The translations under genes were made by a program, and so were the position numbers. Below, in pieces: positions 42,629-50,441 of a DNA stretch of 64,000 nucleotides. The notes under the pieces are model-generated. The model was given only the letters and a program-made list of their open reading frames with translations, had not been told where the DNA came from and did no database searches. The first letter of the stretch is position 1. Every line of letters starts with the position of its first letter. The stretch comes from Polynucleobacter sp. MG-6-Vaara-E2 (GTDB taxonomy: Bacteria > Pseudomonadota > Gammaproteobacteria > Burkholderiales > Burkholderiaceae): NCBI RefSeq assembly GCF_018687695.1, contig NZ_CP061303.1:1921408-1985407 (forward strand). Reading direction: 5' to 3'.

Positions 42629-42966
42629 GCTGGCCTCCTTTTGGCTAAATGAGTTTGAAATCGCCTTGTCTGCTGGACGACACAAGCTCAACTTTAAGAG
42701 CCAATAATGACGATCTGATGGCACTTTTATGTCATGTTAGTGTTTGCTTTCGGTAAAGAGGCCAGAGAAAGCAGTTGGAATTGAGCGCACTAAAAATAAA
42801 TTTAGACAAAAAAGGGCGCCCGCAGGTAGTTTTGCTATTTCTTGGTGGCCCAGAGCGGAATCTAACAAAAGTCTAAGATGGCAGATTCTAGATTTTCCCT
42901 AGGCGACCAATCACAAAGTGGGTGGCGAAAATATCAGTTATGGTTATCATAACTAATGGGACTTCT
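42629..42966. other. 338-base stretch without a supported gene
   Basis: Apart from the decayed tRNA-Phe copy B at 42808-42866, I see no coding frame with a start, ribosome site and family support. The left part should hold the promoter of the leftward secreted-protein gene and the right part that of the lipoprotein gene starting at 42967. No clear -35/-10 pair stands out. Confidence 0.5.
42808..42866 (-). repeat. Decayed copy B of the tRNA-Phe 3' end plus terminator
   Basis: This segment aligns with 44401-44459 along its whole length: AAAAAA, a degraded hairpin (GCAGGTAGTTTTG in place of GAAGGTGGTTTTG), then TTTCTTGGTGGCCC identical to the tRNA 3' end, and AGCGGAATC against GGCGGAATC. The matching CCA end and T-arm sequence show it derives from the tRNA-Phe gene or its attachment site. 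The hairpin no longer pairs well. No other part of a tRNA follows. Confidence 0.75.
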
Positions 42967-43356
42967 ATGAAAAGACTATTTGGGCTAATACTTTTTAGTG
43001 GGCTGGTTGGTTGTACTCAAAATCCTGACAACTTAACATTAAGTTGTTACGGAGCGGTCGTTAACACAAAAGCAAAAGAAGAGATTGTTACATCTCAGGT
43101 TACGCGAACCTATAAGATCCAAAATAACAAAATTGATGATTATGATTGCGCTAAACGATCTAACATTATCAGCTGTAATTTCATTAAAGAAGAAAACGGC
43201 ACTAGAGAGCGCAAGCGCATTATTTACGACACCAGCACACTATCATTTGCAGAAATTGATGCCATTTGGGCCGTTGGTGAACATATAAATGTTAATGAAC
43301 GCACTATAGCTAGAAATGAGTTTATTGGTAGATGCGAAAAGCCCATCATAAAATAA
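42967..43356 (+). CDS. Hypothetical lipoprotein
   Basis: A 129-residue product from the ATG at 42967: MKRLFGLILFSGLVGC gives a short signal peptide and a lipobox (LVGC, Cys at residue 16). The mature domain is polar with several cysteines (LSCYG, YDCAK, ISCNF, GRCEK), so disulfides are likely. The open frame from a GTG at 42922 would bury the signal, hence the later start. No family recognised; part of the tRNA-Phe-linked cluster. Confidence 0.7.
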   Translation: MKRLFGLILFSGLVGCTQNPDNLTLSCYGAVVNTKAKEEIVTSQVTRTYKIQNNKIDDYDCAKRSNIISCNFIKEENGTRERKRIIYDTSTLSFAEIDAIWAVGEHINVNERTIARNEFIGRCEKPIIK

Positions 43357-43422
43357 TTAAGCCATTATAGTTTTGGTGCTTAGGGCCAAATCAACCAGGG
43401 CCGAGGATGTCTCATCCGATAC

Positions 43423-43932
43423 CTACATTGAGAACAACAATCCTACTGAAAGCCCGATTACCCTTTCGGCACCACTACTTGTGCCATAGGTATAACTAGG
43501 ACTGAGATACCATCCAACTTTCTTTGTTGTCCAAAGCATAAAATCGGCGACAAAGACTATGCCTGATTGAAGGCTATTATTGGGGGAGCTTGTCTTCCTC
43601 CAGATAGCAGGCCCTAAGCCTACACCAAGCTCAATATCGGATGCCAACTCAAATGGTTTTTTAAAGATGATTTGGGCTCCGAGCTCTTTTGGATTGGGTG
43701 TACTCAGATACTGCGTTCCCACCTCAATGTCTAATTGATGTTCAATCGCCGTAAATTCAACAGCCAATGAAGTGCCATAGGCTTTTGAACCGTCTACTGT
43801 ATTTTTCTCCATTGCGGGACCTACCAACAAAATCAGTGTATGGTCATCAATAGACTCTTCGGCACCTACTGCTGAGCTATGAATGCTTGAAGCAAAAGCT
43901 AAAGCAAACAAAGCAACTCTTATCGCTTTCAT
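43423..43932 (-). CDS. Exported beta-rich hypothetical protein, probably outer membrane
   Basis: A 169-residue product with a signal peptide (VALFALAFASSIHSSAVG, cut near AEE) followed by alternating-polarity strands: HQLDIEVGTQYL, GAQIIFKKPF, DIELGVGLGPAIWR, IVFVADFMLW, GWYLSPSYTYG, and a C-terminal IGLSVGLLFSM. This resembles a small eight-strand outer-membrane barrel or acyloxyacyl-hydrolase/PagL-like fold, but no catalytic motif can be confirmed. In the tRNA-Phe-linked cluster. Confidence 0.7.
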   Translation of the reverse strand: MKAIRVALFALAFASSIHSSAVGAEESIDDHTLILLVGPAMEKNTVDGSKAYGTSLAVEFTAIEHQLDIEVGTQYLSTPNPKELGAQIIFKKPFELASDIELGVGLGPAIWRKTSSPNNSLQSGIVFVADFMLWTTKKVGWYLSPSYTYGTSSGAERVIGLSVGLLFSM

Positions 43933-43993
43933 ATAAAACCCTAAACAAATGTGGAATGCTCAATCGCAAAAGATTGAGTTCAGAGCTATTTGT

Positions 43994-44359
43994 TTAAGCG
44001 TTTCTGGGCGGATACTCGATTCTGGTTGGGAAAAATTCCAGGGTTAAAAGTGGCTCAATAGCGTTATAGCTTTTGAGGTCTCGAGCCACTGAAGTATTGC
44101 CGGATCCCACCATACCAATTACTGAAATGTGATGACACTGGTGATCGCCATCATGACGGTCTAGATTGCTGGAGCTTACTTGATCATGATGATCATCGTG
44201 AACTATTTGAAATAAGCCATTACTAGATTGATCATCATTCCAAGTAATTTGGGCTACGCCTTCCTGAGTCTGATGTGATTGCTCATGAGCCGCCCCTAAT
44301 ACAGGCATGAAAGCTGTATTGAATATGAAAATGAGGGTGGCAATAGACATCAAGCGCAT
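43994..44359 (-). CDS. Exported histidine-rich hypothetical protein
   Basis: A 121-residue product with a signal peptide (MSIATLIFIFNTAFMPVLGA) and a His/Asp-rich mature region (IVHDDHHDQVSSSNLDRHDG, DHQCHHISV). The shape, a short exported protein with scattered histidines and a terminal proline-rich YPPRNA, recalls CzcI-type periplasmic metal-resistance proteins, but the match is loose and no efflux genes lie nearby. Metal binding is an inference from composition. It ends the small-gene cluster, 41 bases from the tRNA-Phe terminator. Confidence 0.65.
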   Translation of the reverse strand: MRLMSIATLIFIFNTAFMPVLGAAHEQSHQTQEGVAQITWNDDQSSNGLFQIVHDDHHDQVSSSNLDRHDGDHQCHHISVIGMVGSGNTSVARDLKSYNAIEPLLTLEFFPTRIEYPPRNA

Positions 44360-44400
44360 TGTCTGATTCTAAGTGAATTCCATCGGTTGTATCGCAAATT

Positions 44401-44424
44401 AAAAAACCACCCGAAGGTGGTTTT
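44401..44424 (-). terminator. Rho-independent terminator of tRNA-Phe
   Basis: On the minus strand the hairpin CCACC-TTCG-GGTGG is followed by TTTTTT about 10 bases after the CCA end of the tRNA gene. The UUCG tetraloop and U run make it a strong terminator. The same 34-base block recurs exactly at 42219-42252. Confidence 0.88.
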
Positions 44425-44433
44425 GGTGTTTCT

Positions 44434-44509
44434 TGGTGGCCCGGGGCGGAATCGAACCACCGACACAAGGATTTTCAATCCTCTGCTCTACCGACTGAGC
44501 TACCAGGCC
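44434..44509 (-). tRNA. tRNA-Phe (GAA), CCA encoded
   Basis: Read leftward from 44509, the 76 bases fold as a full cloverleaf: acceptor GGCCTGG with CCGGGCC, D arm GCTC/GAGC, anticodon stem GAGGA/TCCTT with loop TTGAAAA (anticodon GAA at 44474-44476), T arm GGTGG/CCGCC with loop TTCGATT, discriminator A and an encoded CCA at 44434-44436. It lies upstream of the small secreted-protein genes, and its 3' end is repeated in two decayed copies at lower coordinates. Confidence 0.97.
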
Positions 44510-44566
44510 AAGACTGGGAATTATAAATGAAACTCTGTTTTTGTCTTAAAAATGGGTTGAACAGCA

Positions 44567-46771
44567 TTAATCAGCCTTAGTTACAGCCTTTGCCCGTGCC
44601 TTATGCAATTTTCGATAGCTATCTATTAAGCGTTGGTGCCTATCAAGGCCCTCAAGCTTAATGCTGGTTGGGGTCAAACCATAAAAGCGCAGGCTGCCAT
44701 GCACCGATCGGATTACGGCGTCCATTCTTTCGTTGCCAAACATTTTTCGGAAATTATCAACATAGTCCTCAAGCTTCAAATCTTCTTCAAGCGTAATTTC
44801 TAGAACTGCCGACAACGCCTGGTAAAACAATTTGCGCTCAACCGTGTTGTCGTTATATTGAAGAAAGGCACCGACCAGCTCATATGCCTCATCAAATTGC
44901 TTCAGGGCAAGATGAATCAATAACTTCAACTCCAAAACCGTAAGCTGGCCCCAGGTTGTATTTTCATCAAACTCGATACCAATTAATGTAGCAATATCAC
45001 CGTACTCATCGAGCTCATTATTTTCGAGGCGCTCTAGTAGCGCGCCCAAACTGTCATCACTTAAGGTATGTAAATTTAAAATATCTTCGCGGAATAAAAG
45101 CGCCTTATTTGTGTTATCCCAAATCAAATCCTCTATCGGATAAATTTCAGAATAGCCTGGCACCAAAATTCGACAGGCAGTTGCTCCCAGCTCGTCATAC
45201 ACAGCAAGATATGCCTCTTTGCCCATATTTTTGAGAATGCCAAATAAAGTTGCAGCCTCAACCTCATTGGGATTTTCGCCATGACTGGAAAAATCCCACT
45301 CAACAAATTTGTAATTGGATTTAGTGCTGAAAAAACGCCACGACACTATGCCGCTCGAATCAATGAAGTGCTCAACAAAATTGTTTGGCTCTGTCACCGC
45401 TTCACTTGCAAATGTCGGCGGGGGTAGGTCGTTCAAGCCCTCTAAACTTCGACCCTGCAGCAATTCCGTTAGGCTGCGCTCTAGAGCAACCTCCAGACTT
45501 GGATGGGCACCAAATGATGCAAATACCCCGCCCGTTCTCGGATTCATGAGGGTGACACACATCACGGGGTAAATACCGCCGAGCGATGCATCCTTTACCA
45601 AGACTGGAAAGCCCTGCTCTTCCAAACCACGAATGCCCGCCAAAATACTTGGGTATTTCTCAAGCACTTCTTGCGGCACATCGGGCAAAGCAATCTCACC
45701 TTCTAGAATTTCACGCTTTACTGCACGCTCAAAAATTTCTGAGAGACATTGCACTTGAGCTTCTGCAAGCGTATTACCTGCACTCATACCATTGCTCACA
45801 AATAAATTTTCAATAAGGTTAGACGGAAAATAAACCGTCTTGCCGTCTGACTGCCTCACATAAGGGAGCGAGCAAATACCACGCTCAGCATTTCCAGAAT
45901 TAGTGTCGATTAAATGAGAGGCATACAACTCGCCATCGGGATTAAAAATCTTTAGGCAATATTCATCCAAGATTTCTGCTGGTAAAGCGTCATTTGGGCC
46001 TGGCATAAACCAACGTTCACTGGGGTAATGAACGAAAGCTTGATGAGCAATATCTTCACCCCAGAATGCGCCAGCGTAAAAATGGTTATTACTCAGTCGC
46101 TCAATATATTCGCCAAGGGCTGATGCCAGCGCACTCTCTTTGGTTGAGCCTTTGCCATTGGTAAAACACATTGGAGAGTTTGCATCGCGAATGTGCAGAG
46201 ACCAAACATTTGGAATGATGTTGCGCCAAGAAGCAATTTCAATCTTGATGCCCAGATTAGCTAACACGCTTGTCATATTGGCAATTGTTTGCTCGAGCGG
46301 CAGATCTTTGCCCAAAATAAAAGTACTGGCGTCAGAGGCTGGCTTAATGGTCAATAAAGACTGTGCGTCGGCGTCCAGACTCTTCACCTCTTCAATGACA
46401 AATTCTGGTCCAGCTTGCACTACTTTTTTGACTGTGCAGCGCTCAATCGAGCGCAGGATGCCTTGGCGATCTGTGGCCGAGATATCCTCTGGCAATTCAA
46501 CTTGAATCTTAAATATCTGTTGATACCGATTTTCTGGGTCAACGATATTATTCTGTGAAAGGCGAATATTTTCAGTGGAGATATTACGAGTATCACAGTA
46601 GAGCTTCACAAAATAAGCGGCGCATAAAGCCGAAGAAGCCAAGAAGTAATCAAACGGACCTGGAGCAGATCCATCACCCTTATATCGAATAGGCTGGTCG
46701 GCGATTACCGTGAAGTCATCAAACTTGGCCTCAAGACGTAACTTGTCAAGAAAGTTAACTTTAATTTCCAT
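44567..46771 (-). CDS. OsmC-domain / YcaO-domain fusion protein
   Basis: A 734-residue fusion. Residues about 1-140 are an OsmC-like domain (GDGSAPGPFDYFLASSALCA, with the conserved Cys, and RSIERCTVKKVV with the second Cys). From about 155 comes a YcaO ATP-binding cyclodehydratase-like domain: NGKGSTKESALASALGEYIE, RLSNNHFYAGAFWGE, then LAEAQVQCLSEIFERAVKRE, which supply the ATP/Mg site. The last 180 residues form a helical tail as in E. coli YcaO. YcaO there is linked to RimO-dependent ribosomal protein S12 methylthiolation; no RiPP precursor or partner gene is seen here. Confidence 0.88.
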   Translation of the reverse strand: MEIKVNFLDKLRLEAKFDDFTVIADQPIRYKGDGSAPGPFDYFLASSALCAAYFVKLYCDTRNISTENIRLSQNNIVDPENRYQQIFKIQVELPEDISATDRQGILRSIERCTVKKVVQAGPEFVIEEVKSLDADAQSLLTIKPASDASTFILGKDLPLEQTIANMTSVLANLGIKIEIASWRNIIPNVWSLHIRDANSPMCFTNGKGSTKESALASALGEYIERLSNNHFYAGAFWGEDIAHQAFVHYPSERWFMPGPNDALPAEILDEYCLKIFNPDGELYASHLIDTNSGNAERGICSLPYVRQSDGKTVYFPSNLIENLFVSNGMSAGNTLAEAQVQCLSEIFERAVKREILEGEIALPDVPQEVLEKYPSILAGIRGLEEQGFPVLVKDASLGGIYPVMCVTLMNPRTGGVFASFGAHPSLEVALERSLTELLQGRSLEGLNDLPPPTFASEAVTEPNNFVEHFIDSSGIVSWRFFSTKSNYKFVEWDFSSHGENPNEVEAATLFGILKNMGKEAYLAVYDELGATACRILVPGYSEIYPIEDLIWDNTNKALLFREDILNLHTLSDDSLGALLERLENNELDEYGDIATLIGIEFDENTTWGQLTVLELKLLIHLALKQFDEAYELVGAFLQYNDNTVERKLFYQALSAVLEITLEEDLKLEDYVDNFRKMFGNERMDAVIRSVHGSLRFYGLTPTSIKLEGLDRHQRLIDSYRKLHKARAKAVTKAD

Positions 46772-46867
46772 GGGAACTTTTCCAAAGAAGATGAATCTCT
46801 AATGCGAGATATCTATTGACTGCATTGCACGATACTTGCAACGCAATGAAAACACTTGTGCGAAAAA

Positions 46868-47548
46868 TTATTGCTCGCCTTTGTTGCGAGAGGTATCAAT
46901 TCCTAAAGCTTTAAGCTTGCGATACAAGTGCGTTCTCTCAAGACCCGTGTACTCTGAGATCTTGGTCATGCTCCCACCCATAATTTGCATCTGGTGCTCA
47001 AAATAAGCCTTCTCAAAAAGATCTCTTGCCTCTCTTAGCGGCAAATCAAAATAGGTTTTTGCAATCCCGCTGATGTATTGACCCTCCGGTGCTGTGAGGG
47101 CCAGCTCAGTGCTTATAGATTTTGGGGTTGGCGCAGTCACCCCTGACTGTATAGCCTTATCTTCTTGAGGCTCTATATATTTTGGCGAACTTTCTAATGC
47201 TTTGCTCACCGTCTTTAGCAGCTTCTGTAAGGCAATAGGCTTTTCTAAAAAGTTGAGGGCGCCAATGCGGGTAGCCTCAACTGCCGTGTCAATAGTAGCG
47301 TGACCAGACATCATCACCACGGGCATTGTTAGCTGGCCAGTCTTTGACCACTCTTTTAATAAAGTAATGCCATCGGTATCAGGCATCCAGATATCAAGTA
47401 ACACTAAGTCTGGGCGCATTTGTTCGCGAATGGTACGAGCCTGAACAGCACTCTCGGCTGCATATACGGTATGACCCTCATCCGTCAGAATCTCATTGAG
47501 AAGCTCACGAATTCCCATCTCATCATCAACGACCAAAATACTAGCCAT
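46868..47548 (-). CDS. NtrX-like response regulator lacking the sigma-54 ATPase domain
   Basis: A 226-residue response regulator. The receiver domain (1-120) has the acidic pocket DDE (8-10), phospho-acceptor Asp in VLLDIWMPDTDG (near 52), and Lys in FLEKPIAL (near 102). After a linker rich in Pro/Ser (about 125-160) comes a Fis-type helix-turn-helix (MGGSMTKISEYTGLERTHLY then RKLKALGI). The central AAA+ domain of full NtrX is absent, so it cannot itself activate sigma-54 promoters. Starts two bases after its cognate kinase gene. Confidence 0.88.
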   Translation of the reverse strand: MASILVVDDEMGIRELLNEILTDEGHTVYAAESAVQARTIREQMRPDLVLLDIWMPDTDGITLLKEWSKTGQLTMPVVMMSGHATIDTAVEATRIGALNFLEKPIALQKLLKTVSKALESSPKYIEPQEDKAIQSGVTAPTPKSISTELALTAPEGQYISGIAKTYFDLPLREARDLFEKAYFEHQMQIMGGSMTKISEYTGLERTHLYRKLKALGIDTSRNKGEQ

Positions 47549-47550
47549 GC

Positions 47551-49863
47551 TTAGGCTGCCTCATTTGCTAAGTTCATAAACAAAATTGATATTTGTGCGC
47601 CGATCACTTCTTCTCCCTGCATACGGTTACGTATTTCTATTTTGGCGCCATGATCATCAATAATTTTTTTGACAACCGCTAGACCCAATCCGGTACCTTT
47701 ACTCTTTGTGGTTACATAAGGCTCAAATGCTCTTGCCAATATCTTAGCTGGAAATCCAACCCCATGATCACTTATTGTTAAGCGTACCGCTTTTTGTGTC
47801 ATGCCATTTTGCTCACCATATGACACCAGCTCCGTTTTCACTTCAACTGGCTCAGCCCGATGATTGCCTTCAAGCGTTGAATCTTGTGCATTTTGGAGCA
47901 GGTTATGAATCACCTGTCTGAGCTGAGTAGAGTCGCCCATGATGTTGGGGCAACTTGGATCTAATCTGGTTTCTAAAGGGCTACCCTCATATAGACCCAA
48001 TATCTCAGATGTCAGCGTATTAATTGAAACTGGCTTTAATTGCGGCGTTGGGGTTTTGGCAAAGTCTCTGAAGTCATTAACCATTTCTTTCATTGCCTGC
48101 ACTTGGCCAATGATGGTCTCCGTACTCCGATTAATCATTTCCTCTTGTTCGGGACTGAGCTTACCGGCAAGCTTGTGCTGCAAACGCTCTGCAGACAGCT
48201 GAATAGGAGTAAGCGGATTTTTAATTTCATGGGCTAAGCGCCTTGCCACTTCACTCCAAGCAATCGATCTTTGGGCACTAACGACATCGGTAATGTCGTC
48301 AAATACCACCATGCGCAAATCTTCGGTTAATTGTGTGCCACGCACGAATAAAGTTACGCCCAATTCGTTTTCGTAGTCACTGGTGGTATGTAGCTGTATT
48401 TGTTTATGCCATATAGGCGCGGACTTCTGTGCGCCTGAATTGGCAGAGCCAAGCCCATTGTCTGCAACAGTCAACTTCATCGTTGCAAAGCCTTCCTTGA
48501 TAGCCTCCTCAAACTCTGCAAGAGCTGGATTCTCGCTCAATGGCTTGCCGTCTAACAAGGTTAAATCTTGAGCAAAAATGCGGTCTGCGCCAGCGTTACT
48601 AGAAACTACGTTGTAGTGTTTATCAAAGATACAAACGCCAGCAGTTAAGCTTCCAAGCACTTTTTCTAAGAAGGCCTTGGATTCTTGTAGAGAAGTGCGG
48701 GTATCGGCTAGCTGCCTTGTCATCACATTAAATTGTCGTGTAAGCATGCCAAGCTCATCCCCAGTATCTAATTCTGGCTTGGGAGATAAGTCTCCCTTAG
48801 CCACAGCCTGGGTACCTTTGAGCAACATTAGTAATGGCCTGGCCAATTGACGACCTAACAATAGAGCTAATATCACCGCCACAAATAATGCGAAGAAAAG
48901 GGTCAGCGTTAATGTGCCCACAAACATTTTGCGAAGACCACTACGCCCCAGTGACTTCTCTTGATAATCGCTATAGGCAGACTCAACCGCCTGAATGTTT
49001 TTAGCTAGCGGGATTGGGATGTAACGAACCAACTGCAAAAAATATCTATCGTCCAAATCCTTGCTGGTGTCCGCCTTACTTTGAATGGACTTCTTGCGTA
49101 CAACAGGGACAATCGCCCTCACTCGATAAGTCTTTTGCCCCCCATCCAACTCGACCTGATCTATAGAGGTAACGCCCTTCTTTTTAAATGCTTCTGCAAT
49201 AACGTCTGCACTAGGCGGGGGAAGATACTTCTTAGGCTTTACTTCGCTAGTAAAGATCAAATTGCGTTGAATACTAAACAAAGTGAGCTCTTGAATCCCA
49301 AACTGATTGCGTATCTTCATCACCGCTGTCGCAACCTGTTCAGTGCTTGAACCAGGAGGAGCGGCTACCACTTGCTCAGCAACATAATTTCCTTCTGCCA
49401 AAATTTCCTCTTGAGCAACGCGTAAGGTTACGCGACCTAACTCAAGACCCGAATTTAAGGCTGACTCGACTTGAACATCAAACCAAGTCTCGATACTTTT
49501 GGAAACGAATTGAAGAGAGACGCCATACAAAATCAAGCCCGGTACAACCCCTACCAGAGCAAAAATCATTGCGAGCTTTGCTATTAAACGCGTACCAAAG
49601 TGGCCTCGATGCCAACGTACGGCAATAACAATTACTAAAGTCAAAATAACTAGGGTTAAGCAAACTCCAATAACCACGTTTGCTGCATAAAGCCAAATAA
49701 AGTAACGGTCAAAAAAATCTGTATTAGAGGAGGCGACCGACAACATAATCAGCAGCAATAAAGCAAACGCGCCTATTAGACCAACAAAGGCTGGGAGTAT
49801 TTTTTTGCGCCAAGCTTTTGATTCAAAAAAGCTGGTCTTAAACGATGCATTGGCTTCTCTCAT
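47551..49863 (-). CDS. NtrY-like sensor histidine kinase
   Basis: A 770-residue membrane kinase. Two N-terminal helices (about 25-50 and 65-85) plus one near 100-120, a periplasmic/extracytoplasmic region to about 320, another helix (LTLTLFFALFVAVILALLLG), a HAMP domain, a PAS-like domain (VLGSLTAGVCIFDKHYNVVS), an H-box ARRLAHEIKNPLTPIQLSAE with the phospho-His, and the ATPase boxes N (HNLLQNAQDS), G1 (DHGVGFP) and G2 (KGTGLGLAVV). Overlaps the DUF4390 gene by four bases; partner of the regulator downstream. Confidence 0.92.
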   Translation of the reverse strand: MREANASFKTSFFESKAWRKKILPAFVGLIGAFALLLLIMLSVASSNTDFFDRYFIWLYAANVVIGVCLTLVILTLVIVIAVRWHRGHFGTRLIAKLAMIFALVGVVPGLILYGVSLQFVSKSIETWFDVQVESALNSGLELGRVTLRVAQEEILAEGNYVAEQVVAAPPGSSTEQVATAVMKIRNQFGIQELTLFSIQRNLIFTSEVKPKKYLPPPSADVIAEAFKKKGVTSIDQVELDGGQKTYRVRAIVPVVRKKSIQSKADTSKDLDDRYFLQLVRYIPIPLAKNIQAVESAYSDYQEKSLGRSGLRKMFVGTLTLTLFFALFVAVILALLLGRQLARPLLMLLKGTQAVAKGDLSPKPELDTGDELGMLTRQFNVMTRQLADTRTSLQESKAFLEKVLGSLTAGVCIFDKHYNVVSSNAGADRIFAQDLTLLDGKPLSENPALAEFEEAIKEGFATMKLTVADNGLGSANSGAQKSAPIWHKQIQLHTTSDYENELGVTLFVRGTQLTEDLRMVVFDDITDVVSAQRSIAWSEVARRLAHEIKNPLTPIQLSAERLQHKLAGKLSPEQEEMINRSTETIIGQVQAMKEMVNDFRDFAKTPTPQLKPVSINTLTSEILGLYEGSPLETRLDPSCPNIMGDSTQLRQVIHNLLQNAQDSTLEGNHRAEPVEVKTELVSYGEQNGMTQKAVRLTISDHGVGFPAKILARAFEPYVTTKSKGTGLGLAVVKKIIDDHGAKIEIRNRMQGEEVIGAQISILFMNLANEAA

Positions 49864-50441
49864 CGTTTAACCAGAGTTGCCCCATTGGGAGAAAAGGGGA
49901 TGCGCAACCAATCGCTAGAAATATTCCAATCCCGATTGTTGAGTGCGTTTACTTGAAAAGGTTTTGGTAATTTACTAAGGTCTAAAGCCATATGTAGACT
50001 GGCTGTATAGGCTTTATTGGGGTCGAGCTGCTCGTTATCAATCACACGCCAGCCACCAATACTGCCCACAGCTTGCAATGCCTCTGAGATCGTTTTTGCA
50101 GAAAAGGTAAACCCGTCAGAAGCAATGCGGTATTGCTGAGTTAGGGGTTGATAAGACAAGCGAGTTTGTCTTTGGGCAACAACAGGCTTTTCATCAAACC
50201 AATACCAGCGTGCTCGCGTCAATTCAAAATCTGTCTGAAAATATAAAACGACGCCTTTTTGTACCGCATTTTCTAAACCAGGCGATAACTCAATCTGAAA
50301 GCTAGCATTTAAGAGCCAGTCGCTATCAACCCTTTCCAACTCAAAGGACTTGATTTTGATTCCCTCAGCATGAGCGGTCGTTGAAAAAACACTCAACGCC
50401 ATCAAACACAAAAGGATGAATTGCTTAATTCTTTGGCTCAT
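49860..50441 (-). CDS. DUF4390 exported protein
   Basis: A 193-residue protein with a signal peptide (FILLCLMALSVFSTTAHA, cut near 25) and a beta-rich DUF4390 domain: LNASFQIELSPGLENAVQKG, VVLYFQTDFELTRARWYWFD and TRLSYQPLTQQYRI. Found between rsmB and ntrY in related genomes; function unknown. Overlaps both neighbours by four bases, so rsmB-DUF4390-ntrY are translationally coupled. Confidence 0.87.
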   Translation of the reverse strand: MSQRIKQFILLCLMALSVFSTTAHAEGIKIKSFELERVDSDWLLNASFQIELSPGLENAVQKGVVLYFQTDFELTRARWYWFDEKPVVAQRQTRLSYQPLTQQYRIASDGFTFSAKTISEALQAVGSIGGWRVIDNEQLDPNKAYTASLHMALDLSKLPKPFQVNALNNRDWNISSDWLRIPFSPNGATLVKR

